Source of the DNA: Apostichopus parvimensis
Lineage: Eukaryota; Echinodermata; Holothuroidea; Aspidochirotida; Stichopodidae
Assembly (NCBI GenBank): GCA_000934455.1
Contig: KN882375.1
Location: forward strand, 45,374 to 84,969
Direction of reading: 5' to 3'
DNA length: 39,596 nt
The notes below the pieces were generated by a model, which worked only from the letters and a program-made list of their open reading frames with translations, was not told where the DNA came from and searched no databases. Within the stretch, counting starts at the first letter, position 1, and every line of letters begins with the position of its first letter. This document shows, in pieces, positions 10,887-20,550 of this stretch. The translations under genes and the position numbers were made by a program.

Positions 10887-11520
10887 CAGAGGCCGAATGA
10901 GAACAAAATTCATCGGTACCTTCTCCATATATGTGTAACGAAAGCAATGAGGAAAAGGGGGATTCCCAAGATTCCCCAAGGCTTCCGTAGTAAAAAATGG
11001 ACTACGTGACCAAAACACATGGTCGGAGCTCTGGAGCGCGCGAACTATGGTCACGTGACCCAGAGCCCCACAGCCGAGACACAGCACTACCGTGCTAACA
11101 GCCTAAGGCCAATGCACCCCTGTATATAAGTACATTACAAACCCGAGCCTGTACACAGCACGTAGCAAAAACCGCGGACCCAAGGGTTCGATGAGCGGGC
11201 CTAGGAAAACAATAAGCCCGACCCGAAGCCCAAAAAGGGCCGGAACGGGACCGCTAAAGTTCCGCGGAGGGAACTAGGCCCAAGCAGGAGGCAACCAAAA
11301 GCACACCTCGTACCCGAGGTAAGGCCGACGAATCCCCACACAAAACAATATGGAGGGAACTCGTCGAAGGTAGCTACGCTACGGCCGAACACGAAACGAA
11401 GGAAAAACCCTTTCCCGACGTATCCGGGGTGAAAAAGGGGACTAAACAGGAGCAAACTCACCAAAACGGGAGAAACAAAGTCTTTAAGTGAGCTGAGCGG
11501 ATGAAATTCTTTCATCAAAA
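10887..11520 (-). promoter_or_regulatory. DIRS 5' leader, possible promoter region
   Basis: Single-copy sequence between the duplicated leader and the right end repeat. It holds a perfect 12-base palindrome GGTCACGTGACC (11049-11060) with a CACGTG E-box core, and a TATATA motif at 11123-11128. These are plausible promoter elements for element transcription, but motif matches alone are weak. No convincing ORF is present. Confidence 0.3.
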
Positions 11521-11541
11521 GAATGACCAGACCAAGGCACC
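11521..11541 (+). repeat. DIRS inverted end repeat, right copy
   Basis: Exact reverse complement of 3714-3734. Here it is not enclosed by the 13-base arms seen at the left end, and it lies about 150 bases inside the right terminus. Confidence 0.8.
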
Positions 11542-11644
11542 GGATTTGGCCAGATAGAGCTGGCTAGACCGCCTGCCCTTGGCAGGCTACGGTATAGTTG
11601 GTGGTAGTTTTTTTTGTGAGTTGAGCGCCGATGGCGCGGGAAAA

Positions 11645-11692
11645 TGCATAAGTAATTTGTCCAGAAGGTAAGGAGTTCCCGATGTAAGTTAT
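11645..11692 (+). repeat. DIRS right terminus, complementary to the internal region
   Basis: Forty-eight bases ending in GATGTAAGTTAT are the reverse complement of 3807-3854 with one mismatch. The match stops at 11692, which I take as the right boundary of the element. A small hairpin (GCCTGCC / GGCAGGC, about 11570-11586) lies just inside. Confidence 0.78.
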
Positions 11693-11719
11693 AAACATTT
11701 AAAAGAGCAAAGAAGTTTA

Positions 11720-11792
11720 TGGCTAGCACCAGATTCGAAACAGTGATCTCTAGTTTACAAACCCGTTCTCTACCAACTGAGCTATACAGTGC
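11720..11792 (-). tRNA. tRNA-Thr(TGT)-like sequence, degenerate
   Basis: On the minus strand an A-box (TAGCTCAGTTGGTAGAG), an anticodon loop TTTGTAA that would read TGT (Thr), and a B-box-like TTTCGAATC occur at tRNA spacing. A TTTT Pol III terminator follows about 15 bases downstream (11701-11704). The D-arm is good, but the anticodon stem, T stem and acceptor stem have several mismatches. I read this as a tRNA pseudogene or the head of a tRNA-derived SINE rather than a working tRNA. Confidence 0.45.
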
Positions 11793-12939
11793 TTAGTTGC
11801 TCAGGTGGCAATTCTTATAGCTATTTTGATGCTAGAAGCACCAGTCAGAAGCCACAGTATCTTGCATACCATGTAACCAGGGACCACACCCATGTATTAT
11901 CCGATGAAACCAGGAGTATTATTAATAAAGATGATCACATGCAGTATCTATTCCCTTTTGAAGAAACTCTTGATACTTCATTAGACAACACATATAAACA
12001 GTGTCATGATCACATGGTTATAGTCTCAATGTAATCGGGGATCGGGTTTAAAAGTGATTGAGAGGTTTTATTTTTGTACCAAGGCTGTATCTTGGCTGAC
12101 TTTTCTTCAATAGAATATTAACAACTCACTACTAACTACACCAAAATTCAACACTTGGGTAAAAAAACCTGCCTAAATTAACTGAACATTGAAAATCCCT
12201 ATATACTCCTCTGCAACTCCTTTTATGGATCTTTTCTTTATGTGATCATGTAACAATGATGTCAAAAGCTGCTGGTTCTAATCCAGACTTTGACCACACA
12301 TTCAGTGCAAACATCAACACAAACTTAGCGGGGCTAATCCAGACTTTGACTACATATCCCGTTCAAACATCAACACAAACGATCCTTACTCACTGGTAAG
12401 ATACTTAAGCAAAACTTGTTTTTACAAAACCAAATAGATTCATGGAGATTATTCTCAACAGGATATATAGAAAAGTACATGACTTTATAATCAATTGTAA
12501 AACTGTCTCCAATCAGGTAATATACATGAATAATACAATGCTGTCACTTAAGTGAAGTAGCCTTCTATTCAAGTTACACCACCTGAAAACAAGTACCACA
12601 TAAGTTACTCTGCTTGCAATCAAGTACAGTATAGGTATGCTAAACTGGTTGCAATCAAATACCATGGACATACATTGGTAAGGTTTCTTTTTGAATCCAA
12701 ATGAGAAATCAAGTTTTTGATTGTTATCCATCATACTTTCATGCCAGTAACACATACATACAGCCTTAACCAATGTTGTGACCCAGTTTACATTGTGAAA
12801 ATTGTGGGGAAAAACAGACAATATATAAGGCTAAAATGCTTTGGTGCACTGAGGCAGACACCAATCAGAAATACTCACATTGTAAACTTTAATAGGCTAA
12901 ATAGTTGCCCAAAGTAATTATATTTATCACTTTACTTAC
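11793..12939. other. Receptor intron sequence, no gene seen
   Basis: AT-rich intron upstream of the DIRS insertion. A 56-base unit beginning CTAATCCAGACTTTGAC is duplicated at 12278 and 12334. An open frame at 12513-12821 (minus) has no recognisable domain or splice context. Confidence 0.5.
12278..12389. repeat. Two-copy 56-bp tandem duplication
   Basis: CTAATCCAGACTTTGAC...CAAACATCAACACAAAC occurs twice in a row with a 56-base period and a few substitutions. Simple local duplication in an intron. Confidence 0.75.
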
Positions 12940-12997
12940 AAGCATTTCTTGATGTCTGAGTCCAGAATGCCATTACCACTACAATACACGGTTGGAA
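12940..12997 (-). CDS. Receptor exon: end of second EGF-like module
   Basis: The acceptor TTTTTCCTTAG precedes 12997 and the donor TT|GTAAGT follows 12940. The exon enters in phase 1 and leaves in phase 2, encoding a Pro-Thr-Val start and a short Cys-containing, Asp/Lys-rich segment (YCSGNGILDSDIKKC). It joins the preceding exon 13936-13893 in phase. It probably closes or follows the membrane-proximal EGF module. Its phase-2 exit does not match the transmembrane exon, so another exon should lie between. Confidence 0.65.
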
Positions 12998-13289
12998 CTA
13001 AGGAAAAACAAATTTAATATCATAAATTGATGGCAATGTTGATGTTTTCTTGAATACTGCTCCTGTGGATTATGATCCACCCAGAGTCCCCCACCTCACC
13101 TTCACTGTCCTTCTCCAACTGCTCTCTATTCCTCTTTAATTGTAATGAAAAGAATAGCCTGCACAGAAGCAGCAGGTAATATGATAGAAATTTCTTGAAG
13201 CTCTCTTCAGCTTCTGTTAGTTTACAGTCACATCACAAATGTATCACCACATCACTTTTCATGCTTAACCCAAAACTAACTTTTATCAT

Positions 13290-13346
13290 GTATTAGATAC
13301 ACATCAGACAGCATGAGTAACACATCCTAGCACTACATTATGTATG
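13290..13346. repeat. Degenerate ~50-60 bp tandem repeat, left part
   Basis: A unit starting TGTATTAGATACACATCAG and containing CTAGCACTA is present once here and about three more times from 13631, with a period of 51 to 58 bases. A LINE fragment has split the array. Confidence 0.55.
13334..13346. repeat. 13-bp target-site duplication, left
   Basis: TACATTATGTATG here and at 13589-13601 directly flanks the LINE fragment, which is the expected product of target-primed reverse transcription. Confidence 0.75.
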
Positions 13347-13588
13347 ACTTGACTGACTTAGGTGCGTAGGACGCTGTGTCCCTTTGCCCTCTGGCGAGTA
13401 ATCCTCCTCCAATCTGGTCTATCTGCTGCGCAGCTTTCAGCAGCTTGGGTTGTCATACCTAGGTTTTTCTGGATTAGGTCCTTCCATCTTGAAGGTGGTC
13501 GTCCTGGAGGTCTTGGCTTGCTGAAGTCATTCTTAAATGCTTGGTATGGAAGCCGATGCTCTGGCATCCTAAAGACATGGCCGGCCCA
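13347..13588 (-). mobile_element. 5'-truncated LINE insertion (242 bp)
   Basis: The minus strand encodes the last ~75 residues of a non-LTR reverse transcriptase ORF: WAGHVFRMPEHRLP, then GRPPSRWKDLIQKNL, then ADRPDWRR, ending at a TAA at 13358. This GRPP-x-RW / DR-x-x-WR tail is typical of RTE-like and related LINEs. Only a short 3' tail (about TAAGTCAGTCAAGT) follows. A 13-bp direct repeat flanks it on both sides. Severe 5' truncation with a clean target duplication is the standard outcome of LINE insertion. The family assignment is tentative. Confidence 0.82.
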
Positions 13589-13601
13589 TACATTATGTAT
13601 G
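13589..13601. repeat. 13-bp target-site duplication, right
   Basis: Identical to 13334-13346 (TACATTATGTATG), at the 5' side of the LINE fragment. Confidence 0.75.
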
Positions 13602-13630
13602 CTTGATCAAAACAGCCCAGCATTTCAGTT

Positions 13631-13830
13631 TGTATCAGATACACATCAAAAAGCATGATTTACACAAAACTAGCACTAAAATACAGTATGTATGAGATAA
13701 ACATCAGAATGCAGATTAAAACAACCTAGCTTTACAATTTGTATTAGGTACACACAACATGATTTGAACAAAATTAGAACTACAACATGTACTGTAGGAG
13801 ATACCCATCAAAGTAGATGATCTGATCAAG
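13631..13830. repeat. Degenerate ~50-60 bp tandem repeat, right part
   Basis: Units begin near 13631, 13689, 13740 and 13793 with variants of TGTATNAGATACACATCA and contain CTAGCACTA-like cores. They continue the array interrupted by the LINE at 13347-13588. Confidence 0.55.
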
Positions 13831-13892
13831 ACAAGTCTAGATTTGTATATTTATATAAAAACTAAGTCCAAGAAACAAATGTAATAACTTAC

Positions 13893-13936
13893 CTAGGACT
13901 GATTCACAGAACTCACCAGTGAATCCCTGGAAGCAT
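13893..13936 (-). CDS. Receptor exon: middle of second EGF-like module
   Basis: A 44-base exon with acceptor TTTACGCAG and donor CTAG|GTAAGT. Joined in phase to the exon ending at 14626, it gives the classic EGF C-terminal pattern CRCFQGFTGEFCES (Cys-x-Cys-x2-Gly-Phe-x-Gly-x2-Cys). The phase-2 entry and phase-1 exit fit both neighbours. Extracellular and probably structural. Confidence 0.82.
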
Positions 13937-14625
13937 CTGCGTAAATAATGGAATAAACCGTTCAACAAATTAATAGGGATTGTGGACAAAAAATGTTTAC
14001 AGTCAAATATTATTAAAATAAAATGACCATTTCTTCACAAATTTGTCTTCTTCAAAATGAGAAAATCATAGTTGCAACTGCTTGTCTTCGTGTTTACAAT
14101 TATTTACAACTGCAGTTTATTTTCCGGTACAAATTTGTGCAACTTGTTTCTCTTACACTTACTTAAATGGCAAGTAAATATTTTACATTGAAAAGTGAGG
14201 ACCATTGAAAAAAGGTGGTGCATATATAGAGACTGAGAACAACATATTAAGGAGCCCATCAAAAAAACATCTACCGTCCTTATGTCAGTTCGGCAGAACT
14301 GTACCCCGCATGTCTTTTATTGTATTAGTGGCTCAAACTTTAGCATTTTCAGTATCTTTTCTAGTATATTTCAGTCTTTGCATTGACACCATTGTATCGT
14401 ATAGCAAACCCTTGACAAGGGAAAAGAGCGAATGGAAAACTTTTTTGTTAGTATGTTAGGATACATGTCACATCTATTAAGGATATGTATGGCCAGGTAA
14501 ATTGAGTATTGACATTGCTCCAAAAATTAAGAATTTTTGTTGTTGAGATTTTTAGAATGAACAATTCAATGGATTGTGGAAAGGCGAATGAGAAATGGAG
14601 ATGAAAATATCCTATTTGCCGTTAC

Positions 14626-14725
14626 CTGCATTTCCTTGTTGTTACATCACACACTCCATCCGAAGTACATTCGCAATTACATGGTGTCAGCAGTGGGGTG
14701 GGAGATAGGGTGGGAACATCAGCAG
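14626..14725 (-). CDS. Receptor exon: Ser/Thr/Pro linker and start of second EGF-like module
   Basis: The acceptor CATCTCAG precedes 14725 and the donor TGCAG|GTAACG follows 14626. The exon opens with a Pro/Thr/Ser-rich linker (ADVPTLSPTPLLTP), a likely O-glycosylated spacer, then CNCECTSDGVCDVTTRKC, which begins an EGF fold completed by exon 13936-13893. It joins both neighbours in frame. Classical LDLR has its O-glycosylated region next to the membrane and no extra EGF after it. Confidence 0.82.
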
Positions 14726-14915
14726 CTGAGATGATCGGAAAAAATGAGATCATAAAGAGAAAATCATTACACTGCAAGTTGCATACACATATTCAAAGTA
14801 GGCTACTGCACAATTAAGCTACTTGTCATGAAATTATAAAATTATATTTTTCCTTAGAATTTCTTCCTTTTCTTTATTCTTAGCTTGGAGAAATGAGAAG
14901 TCCACATGATCTTAC

Positions 14916-15059
14916 TTTTATTACAGATAGTTCGCTCTGTATCCAAGAAGTAGTCCCCATCTTCACCCGCGCAAAAATATGTCAAGCCACCGTTGACAGG
15001 ATTCGATGGTGACACAAGGCACAGGCTTGGGCAGGGTGTTCCCTCACATGGATTGCTCG
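14916..15059 (-). CDS. Receptor exon: EGF-like domain after the propeller
   Basis: A 144-base phase 1-1 exon with acceptor GTTTATCAG and donor AAAA|GTAAGA. It encodes NPCEGTPCPSLCLVSP followed by a Gly-rich stretch and a final Cys. This NPC-x4-C-x3-C pattern is the EGF module that packs against the bottom of YWTD propellers in LDLR and LRPs. One Cys of the usual six seems missing at the Cys-x-Cys step (FCAGEDG). A shorter alternative donor exists 19 bases upstream in the transcript but would drop a conserved Cys. Confidence 0.85.
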
Positions 15060-17097
15060 CTGATAAACGGAAGAAAAGTGGAGCAAAACAATAGCTCTGT
15101 TACCTCATCAATTCCACATAACAGGAGCAATAATGGGGGGGGGGTCAGGAGAGACCTATTGGTAGTATTCCCCCCCCCCCAACCTCGCCTGATCAATCAT
15201 GGAAAAAACCATAACCACTTGATTATGATCTGCCTTTGATAAATTTATAGCTATGGTAAACTATTGAAGTTTTAAACAGTTACAAAACTGTAATATCACT
15301 GTAGGATCAAAGATATATCCCTATTGATGGTATATTGTAGTGAAGGAAAGCTGGAAACTAACTATATATAGCCCTAAAGTAAAATCTAGCACATATCAAC
15401 CTGTGTTTCATATTTGTGGCTGAAGAAATAAAAAACCAAAAAACGATGTTTAACATGAGAATGCTTTGCTCCCCGGAAGAAAATGCATTCATGCATGACC
15501 TTGAAAAAGTTTGTTAGTTGCCAGTGTAGTGTATACTAGCAATTATAAAGGCCGTCGTAGTGGCTATCAACTTAGAAATATTTAAACATTTGGAATTGCA
15601 TTTCTCATCTTCTTGTTAATATTAATAACATCAAATTAATGTAGTCACAAAGTGAACAATTAAACATCTTCCCTACACATTTCACAAAGTTAGCATCCCC
15701 ATATAAAAATTAAAAATATTTTCATTTAGAATTTTAATAAAAAGAAGTAAGAAAACTACATCAGTATAAAAAAAGGCTGATGTTTGGCAAATGTTTTAGT
15801 CAAAATATCATCGTCCAAGCAAAAAGAATTATTTGGGTATCAGGAATGTTTTTATAACTATTCTGGTTTCACGGTTTTCTTCTTAAAATTATTCTTTAAT
15901 CTCTGGAATGCTCCTTTCATGGCTAGATTGATGATTACATCGGCTCCTTAGTGCAGGCTGTCTAAATGTTTATGCTAATCCACTGTCTTAAAAATACTTG
16001 TTACTCAACTGAAACACGTTTTTATAAATGTATGAACAACACAGCATCCTTGGATGACATTCAGCACTTTTTATCCTTGACAAATTGTGTCACAAACAGT
16101 CTTACATTTTCCCATTAAGTTTTGGCTTGCATTTGAGAAATGTTTACCGAATGATCTGTGTATTAGACTATAACATCCAGTCACTTTAACTGATAAACCT
16201 CAACTGAGTAAAGGGTCCTTTCCTCAAAAATTAAATTTGGTATAGAAATAGAACCTGGAGTGATAGAAGATGGATTTTGATGATCTACAGCAAATCAAAC
16301 TTAATTAAAGGGTGTGAAGACTCACGCAAAAAGAAATGTCTAATGCCGGTAATCTGACCTAGTTTCGAATGAGGTGTAACAGAAATGTTAGACATCACCA
16401 TCGATCCCAGAAAATACACACAGCTTGCTACCGTCGGTAATTAGACACTAGTGTACAGTCAGTACATACAGTTGCGGTCAATACCCACAGCACAGTGTAT
16501 AAATGACACAGCGATGGACATTTCAGGTCCAGCTAAAGATAACAAGGTATCACGTTTCATTACTGTCTGCATTTTGTAGCGACACAAACAAAACGTCACT
16601 TGCAAGCAACAGAAAGTTAACTTTTCAGATGGCCGCACACGGTTTGCGGCGAGTCTTCAATGCCTTTAAGGTTGTGCCTAAACTCATTCTTTAATATCTA
16701 TGCTTCTCAATAATCCCATATCATGCGGTTAAACAAAGCAAAGATTTCAATGTTTCAGACAATTTGAGGGTTAAAATAGTAACACACTCAGCACAAAAAC
16801 GTTCATCTCCTCAACATACATGAAGCAAGATCAATTAGCAGCTCCACAAGTTCTGCCTTTCTTTTCAAAGCCCATAATTTTGGCCACTACGAGATCGAGT
16901 TGGCCATATCCTATACCAGCTCCGTCAAGGCACCATTTCAAATAAATATTGAGTTAGATATAGGACATGTTGTGACATATCTCATGTCGGAGAGCTGAAC
17001 GTAAACTATGTTGTTGAAATCAAATCCAACACACGTTCCATCCTATGTTTTTTTCTTTTAATAAATAACTAAATAACTAAACAGCTACACAACTATA
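15060..17097. other. Receptor intron sequence, no gene seen
   Basis: Intron between the post-propeller EGF exon and the last propeller exon, before a terminal-inverted-repeat element. It contains homopolymer tracts (G about 15135, C about 15170). Short plus-strand frames (15006-15239, 16503-16694) have no domain signature. Confidence 0.55.
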
Positions 17098-17636
17098 GGG
17101 TGCTTTTACACTAGATCCGGATCAGATCCCCTGATGTTATCAGACGATCATCTCTCCATGGGGTAAACTTATAAATTGATCAGGACGCATGTACACTTGA
17201 GTCGTACTCTGATCCTGCCCCACTTTTCAACGGATGTTGGTAAGAAAAATCGGATTGGAATGTGTCATGTGCAGCTGCGGATCGTGCAGTACGTATACTC
17301 CAACATTTTTGTTGTCATGGTGTATAGCCTTAGGGTGGCAATACTACGCTATGTATGGCCCACACGCACTTAATCTACGTAGGAATTAGCACATGCATGA
17401 TACGGGACTGGCATTTCACGAGAATGCATGTGACGTAATGAGGTCACCGGATATCTCGGTTCACATTTACATTGCAAACTTGATCTCAACTTCCGGATCA
17501 GATCCTGGTCTCTGTCAGCCACAAAATAGGAGGATCAAATCAGGATCCACAATGCCTTTACACTACAGCCGTGATCTAGACTTCAGGATCAGATTCTGAC
17601 GTCGAGATCTGATCCGGATCTAACGTAAAATCACCC
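17098..17636. mobile_element. Terminal-inverted-repeat element (MITE-like), 539 bp
   Basis: The left end GGGTGCTTTTACACTAGATC (17098-17129 in full) and the right end, reverse complement of 17605-17636, match over about 32 bases with a few differences. ATA on each side (17095-17097, 17637-17639) may be a 3-bp target duplication. Motifs like GGATCAGATCC recur inside, giving a fold-back structure. It has no coding capacity for a transposase. The superfamily is not determined; 3-bp duplications occur in PIF/Harbinger, but ATA is not their usual site. It sits 27 bases from the end of the last propeller exon. Confidence 0.8.
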
Positions 17637-17663
17637 ATACTGTTATTGAAATTGAAGACATAC

Positions 17664-17849
17664 CACCCTGCGTATCATATCGTATTGGATGGTTTATCTT
17701 TAGTCCTGTTGGTGCATTGACATTTCCTATTTCAGTTTCTGGTTGTGTGTATCCACGTTTGTCCAATTTAAGTAGAGAACTTAGCGGTCCACGGCTAGTA
17801 ATGTACAGGAACGATTCCAAGACTTCGCAATGGATTGGGTTTTGTAAAT
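17664..17849 (-). CDS. Receptor exon: last propeller blade
   Basis: A 186-base phase 1-1 exon with acceptor CCTTTACAG and donor GGGTG|GTATGT. It encodes LQNPIHCEVLESFLYITSRG, then LLKLDKRG, then TGLKINHPIRYD. This matches the closing blade of LDLR-type propellers, where NP, the LYWTD-like strand and the GL-K/R-HP motif precede the EGF. It joins 18331 through a split Asp codon. Confidence 0.88.
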
Positions 17850-18330
17850 CTGTAAAGGAGAAATATTCTCATTTAAGCTTAAATTTCAAATGATCAACTA
17901 TTAGAGTCGCATTTAGAGTCGTATTAGAGTATTAGAGTCGCAACATTAACTTCCAACATGTATTTACAATTATGTGGTGATTGTATGCAGAGCTAATTGG
18001 CATAATGTGTACAAAAACTTACTTACAAGTTACTGTAACAAAAATACTATACCCCTCCTTGAAATACTGGTGCCAGAACCACCGCCCTCTCCCCCCCCCC
18101 CATATCCCTGACAGTCCATCAACCCACCCAACTCAGAATTTCTAGCTACTGGACTGTGCATCTAGCCATACGTAGGTAGGTACAACATATATAACAAAAC
18201 CAAGAAGAAGAGAAAGCACACATATAAATGGGTGTGTCATTACGGCATGAAACAAGTACTTTGTTGCACACAGGGTCGTGTATGGTACACAGTAATTTTT
18301 TCTGTGTGAAATCAGGAATTCCTGCTTTAC

Positions 18331-18554
18331 CTTCGGACTGACTTATCAGTCGACGACCTGTACCATTCCAATTCATGGATTCGATCCTGTTTGCGTGACT
18401 ATCACAGAAGTAGATGGTATCGTCTTTGGCAAAATCAATTGTTAAACCTGCTGGTTCCTGTAACATGTCCATGACCAGTACCTCTCGATTCTCTCCATTC
18501 ATAAAGGCCCATTCGATCGAGGCGTTTTCACCTTTATTCGTCCAGTATATGTAC
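18331..18554 (-). CDS. Receptor exon: YWTD propeller, middle blades
   Basis: A 224-base exon, phase 2 in and phase 1 out; acceptor TTGGTTTCAG, donor CCGAAG|GTAAAG. It encodes YIYWTNKGENASIEWAFMNG with a clear YWTD motif, the Gly-Leu-Thr-Ile-Asp strand (AGLTIDFAKDDTIYFCDSHA), then a second blade with MNWNGTGRRLIS. The joining codon with exon 19095 gives Gly-Tyr-Ile-Tyr-Trp. Confidence 0.9.
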
Positions 18555-19094
18555 CTGAAACCAAATTTAGTAATCAACTATTTGATCAAGTTATCACACA
18601 GTATCAATCACAAAGTGCTAGCTGTTCTTCTAGCAAACGAGTCAGCTCTAACTGTTTGACTTCATGTATTTATGCTTCTTTGCAAATTTTCTTTCTGTTC
18701 CGAAAACACACTGAAGACTTGTATCTATTTTAATTTTGTTAATGAAGGGGGGGTAGGGGAGGAGAGTAGGGGAGGGGGAGCAATTCTTTTAATTGAAAAC
18801 TGTCATTAGTGATAGAGTATGTGCATTGTATTTGTGGCATTTCCTATCAATAGGATTTTCTGTTGGAATATCTTCCCCGATGACAATCACAGACCACCTG
18901 TTCTGTGGCGTCTCCTAAAGTGCTCATACACAGTCAAAATATGTTACAAATATTTTGTAGTAAATCATACCTAAAGTAAGGAACAATAAGTTATCAATAT
19001 GGGGCAACTATAAACAGTGTGGAACATTTTCCTCTTCAATAAATTTTTCAACATTGTCTGCTGAACTGCTAACAGAGTATTCCATAGAACGTAC

Positions 19095-19285
19095 CCTCTC
19101 CTAGGATTAACAACAATTTCAGTTTCATCACCAGATAGTCCTTGGACCAGAGTCCTTGGACTACTGCCATCTAGTTTAGCCACATAGATACGAAACACCT
19201 CTATCGTTTCTATGGTGTCAATAACTGTTTGACGACGTGTTCGTAAACAGAAAAGGGCACACCTTGGTCTACCCAATAGATGTTT
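19095..19285 (-). CDS. Receptor exon(s): YWTD propeller blade with probable 62-nt intron
   Basis: The acceptor TTTGTATCAG precedes 19285 and the donor GAGG|GTACGT follows 19095. The first bases encode NIYWVDQ (YWTD motif). The last ~37 codons encode RIYVAKLDGSSPRTLVQG and IVVNPRRG, the normal continuation of the same blade but in another frame. Removing 19201-19262 as an intron (CAAG|GT...AG|AGGTG) joins them in frame and gives a blade of standard length. The whole piece then matches its neighbours: phase 2 in, phase 2 out, 129 coding bases. Alternatives are a frameshift in this allele, a sequence error, or the nearby acceptor giving a 53-nt intron. Confidence 0.8.
19201..19262 (-). other. 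Putative ultra-short intron (62 nt) in propeller exon
   Basis: The donor CAAG|GTGTGC and acceptor ACGATAG|AGG bound a stretch that breaks the propeller reading frame. Its removal restores a YWTD blade of normal length. A second in-frame acceptor nine bases earlier (CCATAG) would make it 53 nt. Confidence 0.55.
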
Positions 19286-19906
19286 CTGATACAAAGAAAA
19301 GAAGAAGATTAAAAAAGAAGAACAAAGAACCATCATGCATACATCTCTGTAGAGTTCCATATGTTTAATATCAATTGTCAGAGGGTACTGGTGACCTTAA
19401 GTTTATTGTGTATTAAACCACCTTGCAGGGTTGCTGACATTTTAAACTTCCTCCAACCAAAGCTAGGGAAGGAGATAAACACAGAATACAGATTATCCTT
19501 AGCAGCATAAGGATCAAGTTAAGCACTGACTAATGAGCTATTTACATACTTCCTTGAACAAATTAACAGCTTAATTATTTCACCCTCCAAATCAAAGATT
19601 TGCCAGATCAAGGCACCCTTGAAGCTGCAACCATTCTTTCACAGCATGATAGTAACCAACTTCACCTTTTCTTTGCTTTTGACTATACTAGTGACAAAAT
19701 TTGAGACATGTTCGGTGGAGTAAAGAGAGGAAAGGTTGATAATTAATTTGTATTTATGTTCTGTTAAATTTACTGAACCTGGATTATCTGCCTGACTTTT
19801 ATCCTGAACTAAAAATCCAAGCATTTCTGTCTTTATAATAGTAAAAGACTTCTCTAAAATATCATATACATTAGTACATTCAGGGTATCGAGTCAGAAAG
19901 AAAAGC

Positions 19907-20080
19907 TGCAGCAGCTGCAATATTTCCAGCAGCAAGGCTGCATCAAAACTGAAACACTAGAAATTATCACTGCAGACCTTCAGTTCCTATTGTGTGAAAT
20001 AATGGAACACAATATATCCCTTAAATATGTCCTATGCAGCCTGGATGCAGCCCCCTCTTTCTTCCTTTTGACTTAATTTT
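19907..20080. repeat. Dispersed repeat family, copy 1
   Basis: Begins AAGCTGCAGCAGCTGCAA, then CAGCAGCAAGG, a core near TNCTNTGTGTGAAAT, and an end with CTGGATGCAGCC. Related stretches occur at 26053-26250 and 27066-27235. Divergent copies of one interspersed repeat, type unknown. Confidence 0.45.
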
Positions 20081-20405
20081 TACCTAACACACAAGATGTT
20101 TTGTTATCACAATTACAATGCACCTTTGAACAGTTTTTCCAGTACTGTGTATTGACAATTACAATGTTAAACTGCCCTCAGGTATATGAAACAGGTAAAG
20201 AAAGAACAAAAATGATTTTTTTTCTCCTCGTATCTGGATAAAAAGCTAAGATCCCACTTTTCAAGGTTAATAACTGTATATAAGCGTACTCTCTGACCTC
20301 CGAGGGAGCTAGTAAGCACAGGGAGGTGAATTGAACGAGGAAGTGGAGGGGGCAGGGTGGGGAGTGTAGTCACGAATCTGCAGGGGGAGGTAAAAGAAAA
20401 CTCAC

Positions 20406-20550
20406 CCTCCCATAAAATCCACACTGATTCCAGATGGAAGGTTGATTCCCTCTTGAACTATTGTTTTAGCAACTGCAACATCATCATCTGAGAAAGGCAG
20501 CTTCGCTCTCTTAATAACTTTTAGTGATGAATCCGTCCAGATAACAGTGT
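20406..20550 (-). CDS. Receptor exon: YWTD propeller, second blade
   Basis: A 145-base exon, phase 1 in and phase 2 out; acceptor TTCTCCCTAG, donor GGAGG|GTGAGT. It encodes TVIWTDSSLKVIKRAKL (WTD motif), an acidic insert, then GINLPSGISVDFMGG, the strand preceding the next YWTD. Joins 21558 through a split Asp and 19285 through a split Gly. Confidence 0.9.

Larger units (their letters stand above)
3701..11692 (-). mobile_element. DIRS-type tyrosine-recombinase retrotransposon, decayed
   Basis: A GC-rich block of about 8 kb in AT-rich surroundings. On the minus strand, from high to low coordinates, it holds a gag-like region, reverse transcriptase, RNase H, a linker conserved in DIRS elements, and a tyrosine recombinase, which is the DIRS order. 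The ends fit the DIRS scheme. The sequence at 3807-3854 is the reverse complement of the right terminus 11645-11692 (one mismatch in 48), as expected of an internal complementary region. The 21-base segment at 3714-3734 matches 11521-11541 inverted. No target-site duplication was seen, as usual for recombinase-mediated insertion. An internal 1.6 kb tandem duplication inflates the length; without it the element is about 6.4 kb. Coding regions are split by many frameshifts and some stops, so this copy is dead. Exact outer boundaries are inferred. Confidence 0.88.

Noticed and set aside
13362..13658. Plus-strand 98-codon frame
   Set aside because: Antisense to the LINE reverse transcriptase tail, which shows the recognisable motifs.
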